Shown in pieces: positions 4,521 through 5,023 of a stretch of DNA of 5,023 bases (position 1 is its first letter; each line of letters starts with the position of its first letter). Made by a program: the position numbers and the translations under genes. The DNA is from Anaerolineaceae bacterium (lineage in GTDB: Bacteria > Chloroflexota > Anaerolineae > Anaerolineales > Anaerolineaceae): contig DOEX01000108.1 in assembly GCA_003532515.1 (NCBI GenBank), positions 1 to 5,023 of the forward strand, written 5' to 3'. Below the pieces are notes generated by a model. It was not told the origin of the DNA. It searched no databases and was given only the letters and a program-made list of their open reading frames with translations.

Positions 4521-5023
4521 ACGACTGAAGTCCCAATTCAATGGTTGGCTAATGCGCACGCCCTGGAAAACCTCAAATCCAAACTGGCGGCAGAGCTTTT
4601 TCCACCTGGTTTGCCCCAAAAGGTGCGCAAACTCCACAGCGAGATCCCAGGTTACCGTATGAGCTCACTCAAGAGCCTGCCAAACCTGGCGAAGCGCATC
4701 GGTTTGGGAGGTATATGGGTCAAAGATGAGTCAGCCCGGCTCTCACTCAACTCATTCAAGGTGCTGCGTGGTGCATATGCTATTTATCGGAAGTTATTGG
4801 AACGAGGTGGTTACCAGGAAGGCGAACTCACCCTCCAGGATTTGCTGCAATTGGATGGAGAGCACCGTGAGAAATTAGGTCACCCGGTCTTTGCCACCGC
4901 GACGGATGGCAATCACGGTACTGGCGTTGCCTGGGCTGCGAATAAAATGGGCTTTCCAGCCATTATCTACGTTCATTCGCTCACAACGAAGGACCGTATC
5001 CGTGGCATTGAACGGCAGGGCGG
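4521..5023 (+). CDS. Diaminopropionate ammonia-lyase-like PLP enzyme, N-terminal part (partial, runs off the right edge)
   Basis: Diaminopropionate ammonia-lyase (DpaL/YgeX) converts 2,3-diaminopropionate to pyruvate and two ammonia with pyridoxal phosphate. About 167 residues of a fold-type II PLP enzyme, usually near 400 long, are visible. Numbered from the ACG at 4521, the conserved blocks are IPGYR (42-46), WVKDES (66-71), LNSFKVLRGAYA (76-87) with Lys80 as the PLP-binding lysine (K77 in the E. coli enzyme), and ATDGNHGTGVAWAA (127-140). D129 there matches the aspartate that, with the lysine, handles D- and L-isomers. The upstream residues IQWLANAHA (6-14) look like the family's N-terminal segment, so translation should begin before the TTG at 4545. 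The usual PTPL after the GYR block reads MSSL (47-50). A related threonine-dehydratase-like activity is the main alternative. No clear promoter was found in 4402-4520. Confidence 0.85.

Noticed and set aside
4478..4528. A 16-codon ATG open frame just upstream of the ammonia-lyase, possible leader peptide
   Set aside because: It has no ribosome binding site, no repeated regulatory codons, and overlaps the likely ribosome binding site of the lyase out of frame; nothing supports translation.

Overview
The window looks like ordinary chromosomal DNA of a free-living bacterium with moderate GC content. The best guess is Chloroflexota (Anaerolineae-like). This rests on three things: the style of the LexA winged-helix domain, a LexA operator of the GAAC-N4-GTTC type, and a long secreted protein combining Asp-box repeats with a DUF1906 domain. 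The assignment is an inference from sequence character only. A Gram-positive lineage sharing the same operator type cannot be excluded.

Layout. At the left edge, on the minus strand, lies the N-terminal part of lexA (1-260). Its promoter is clearly visible, with the LexA box sitting between the -35 and -10 elements. Divergent from it, a 651-residue secreted protein (449-2404) carries an N-terminal signal peptide, several Asp-box (BNR-like) repeats, a Pro/Ser/Thr-rich linker and a C-terminal DUF1906 (Rv2525c-like, glycoside-hydrolase-like) domain. Its 3' end carries two successive inverted repeats, the second a GC-rich terminator-like hairpin, followed directly by a perfect TATAAT. Next, in the same direction, come a YitT/DUF2179 membrane protein (2500-3402) and, 27 bases later, a macro-domain protein (3430-3933); these two probably form a small operon. 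A MazG-like nucleotide pyrophosphohydrolase (4012-4401, minus strand) converges on them. At the right edge, on the plus strand, is the N-terminal third or more of a diaminopropionate ammonia-lyase-like PLP enzyme. It has no ATG, GTG or TTG at the position its ribosome binding site predicts, but an ACG there.

How the genes fit together. lexA is self-repressed and would control the SOS response. The macro-domain protein (ADP-ribose-type metabolites) and the MazG-like protein (NTP clean-up) both suggest nucleotide-metabolite housekeeping, but they lie on opposite strands and need not be co-regulated. The ammonia-lyase is a catabolic enzyme. No mobile element, tRNA, rRNA, CRISPR array or integration site was seen, and no stretch without a gene exceeds about 190 bases. 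No convincing new multi-gene system is present. The points most worth a second look are the Asp-box/DUF1906 secreted protein, the apparent ACG start and the hairpin/promoter overlap upstream of the YitT gene.
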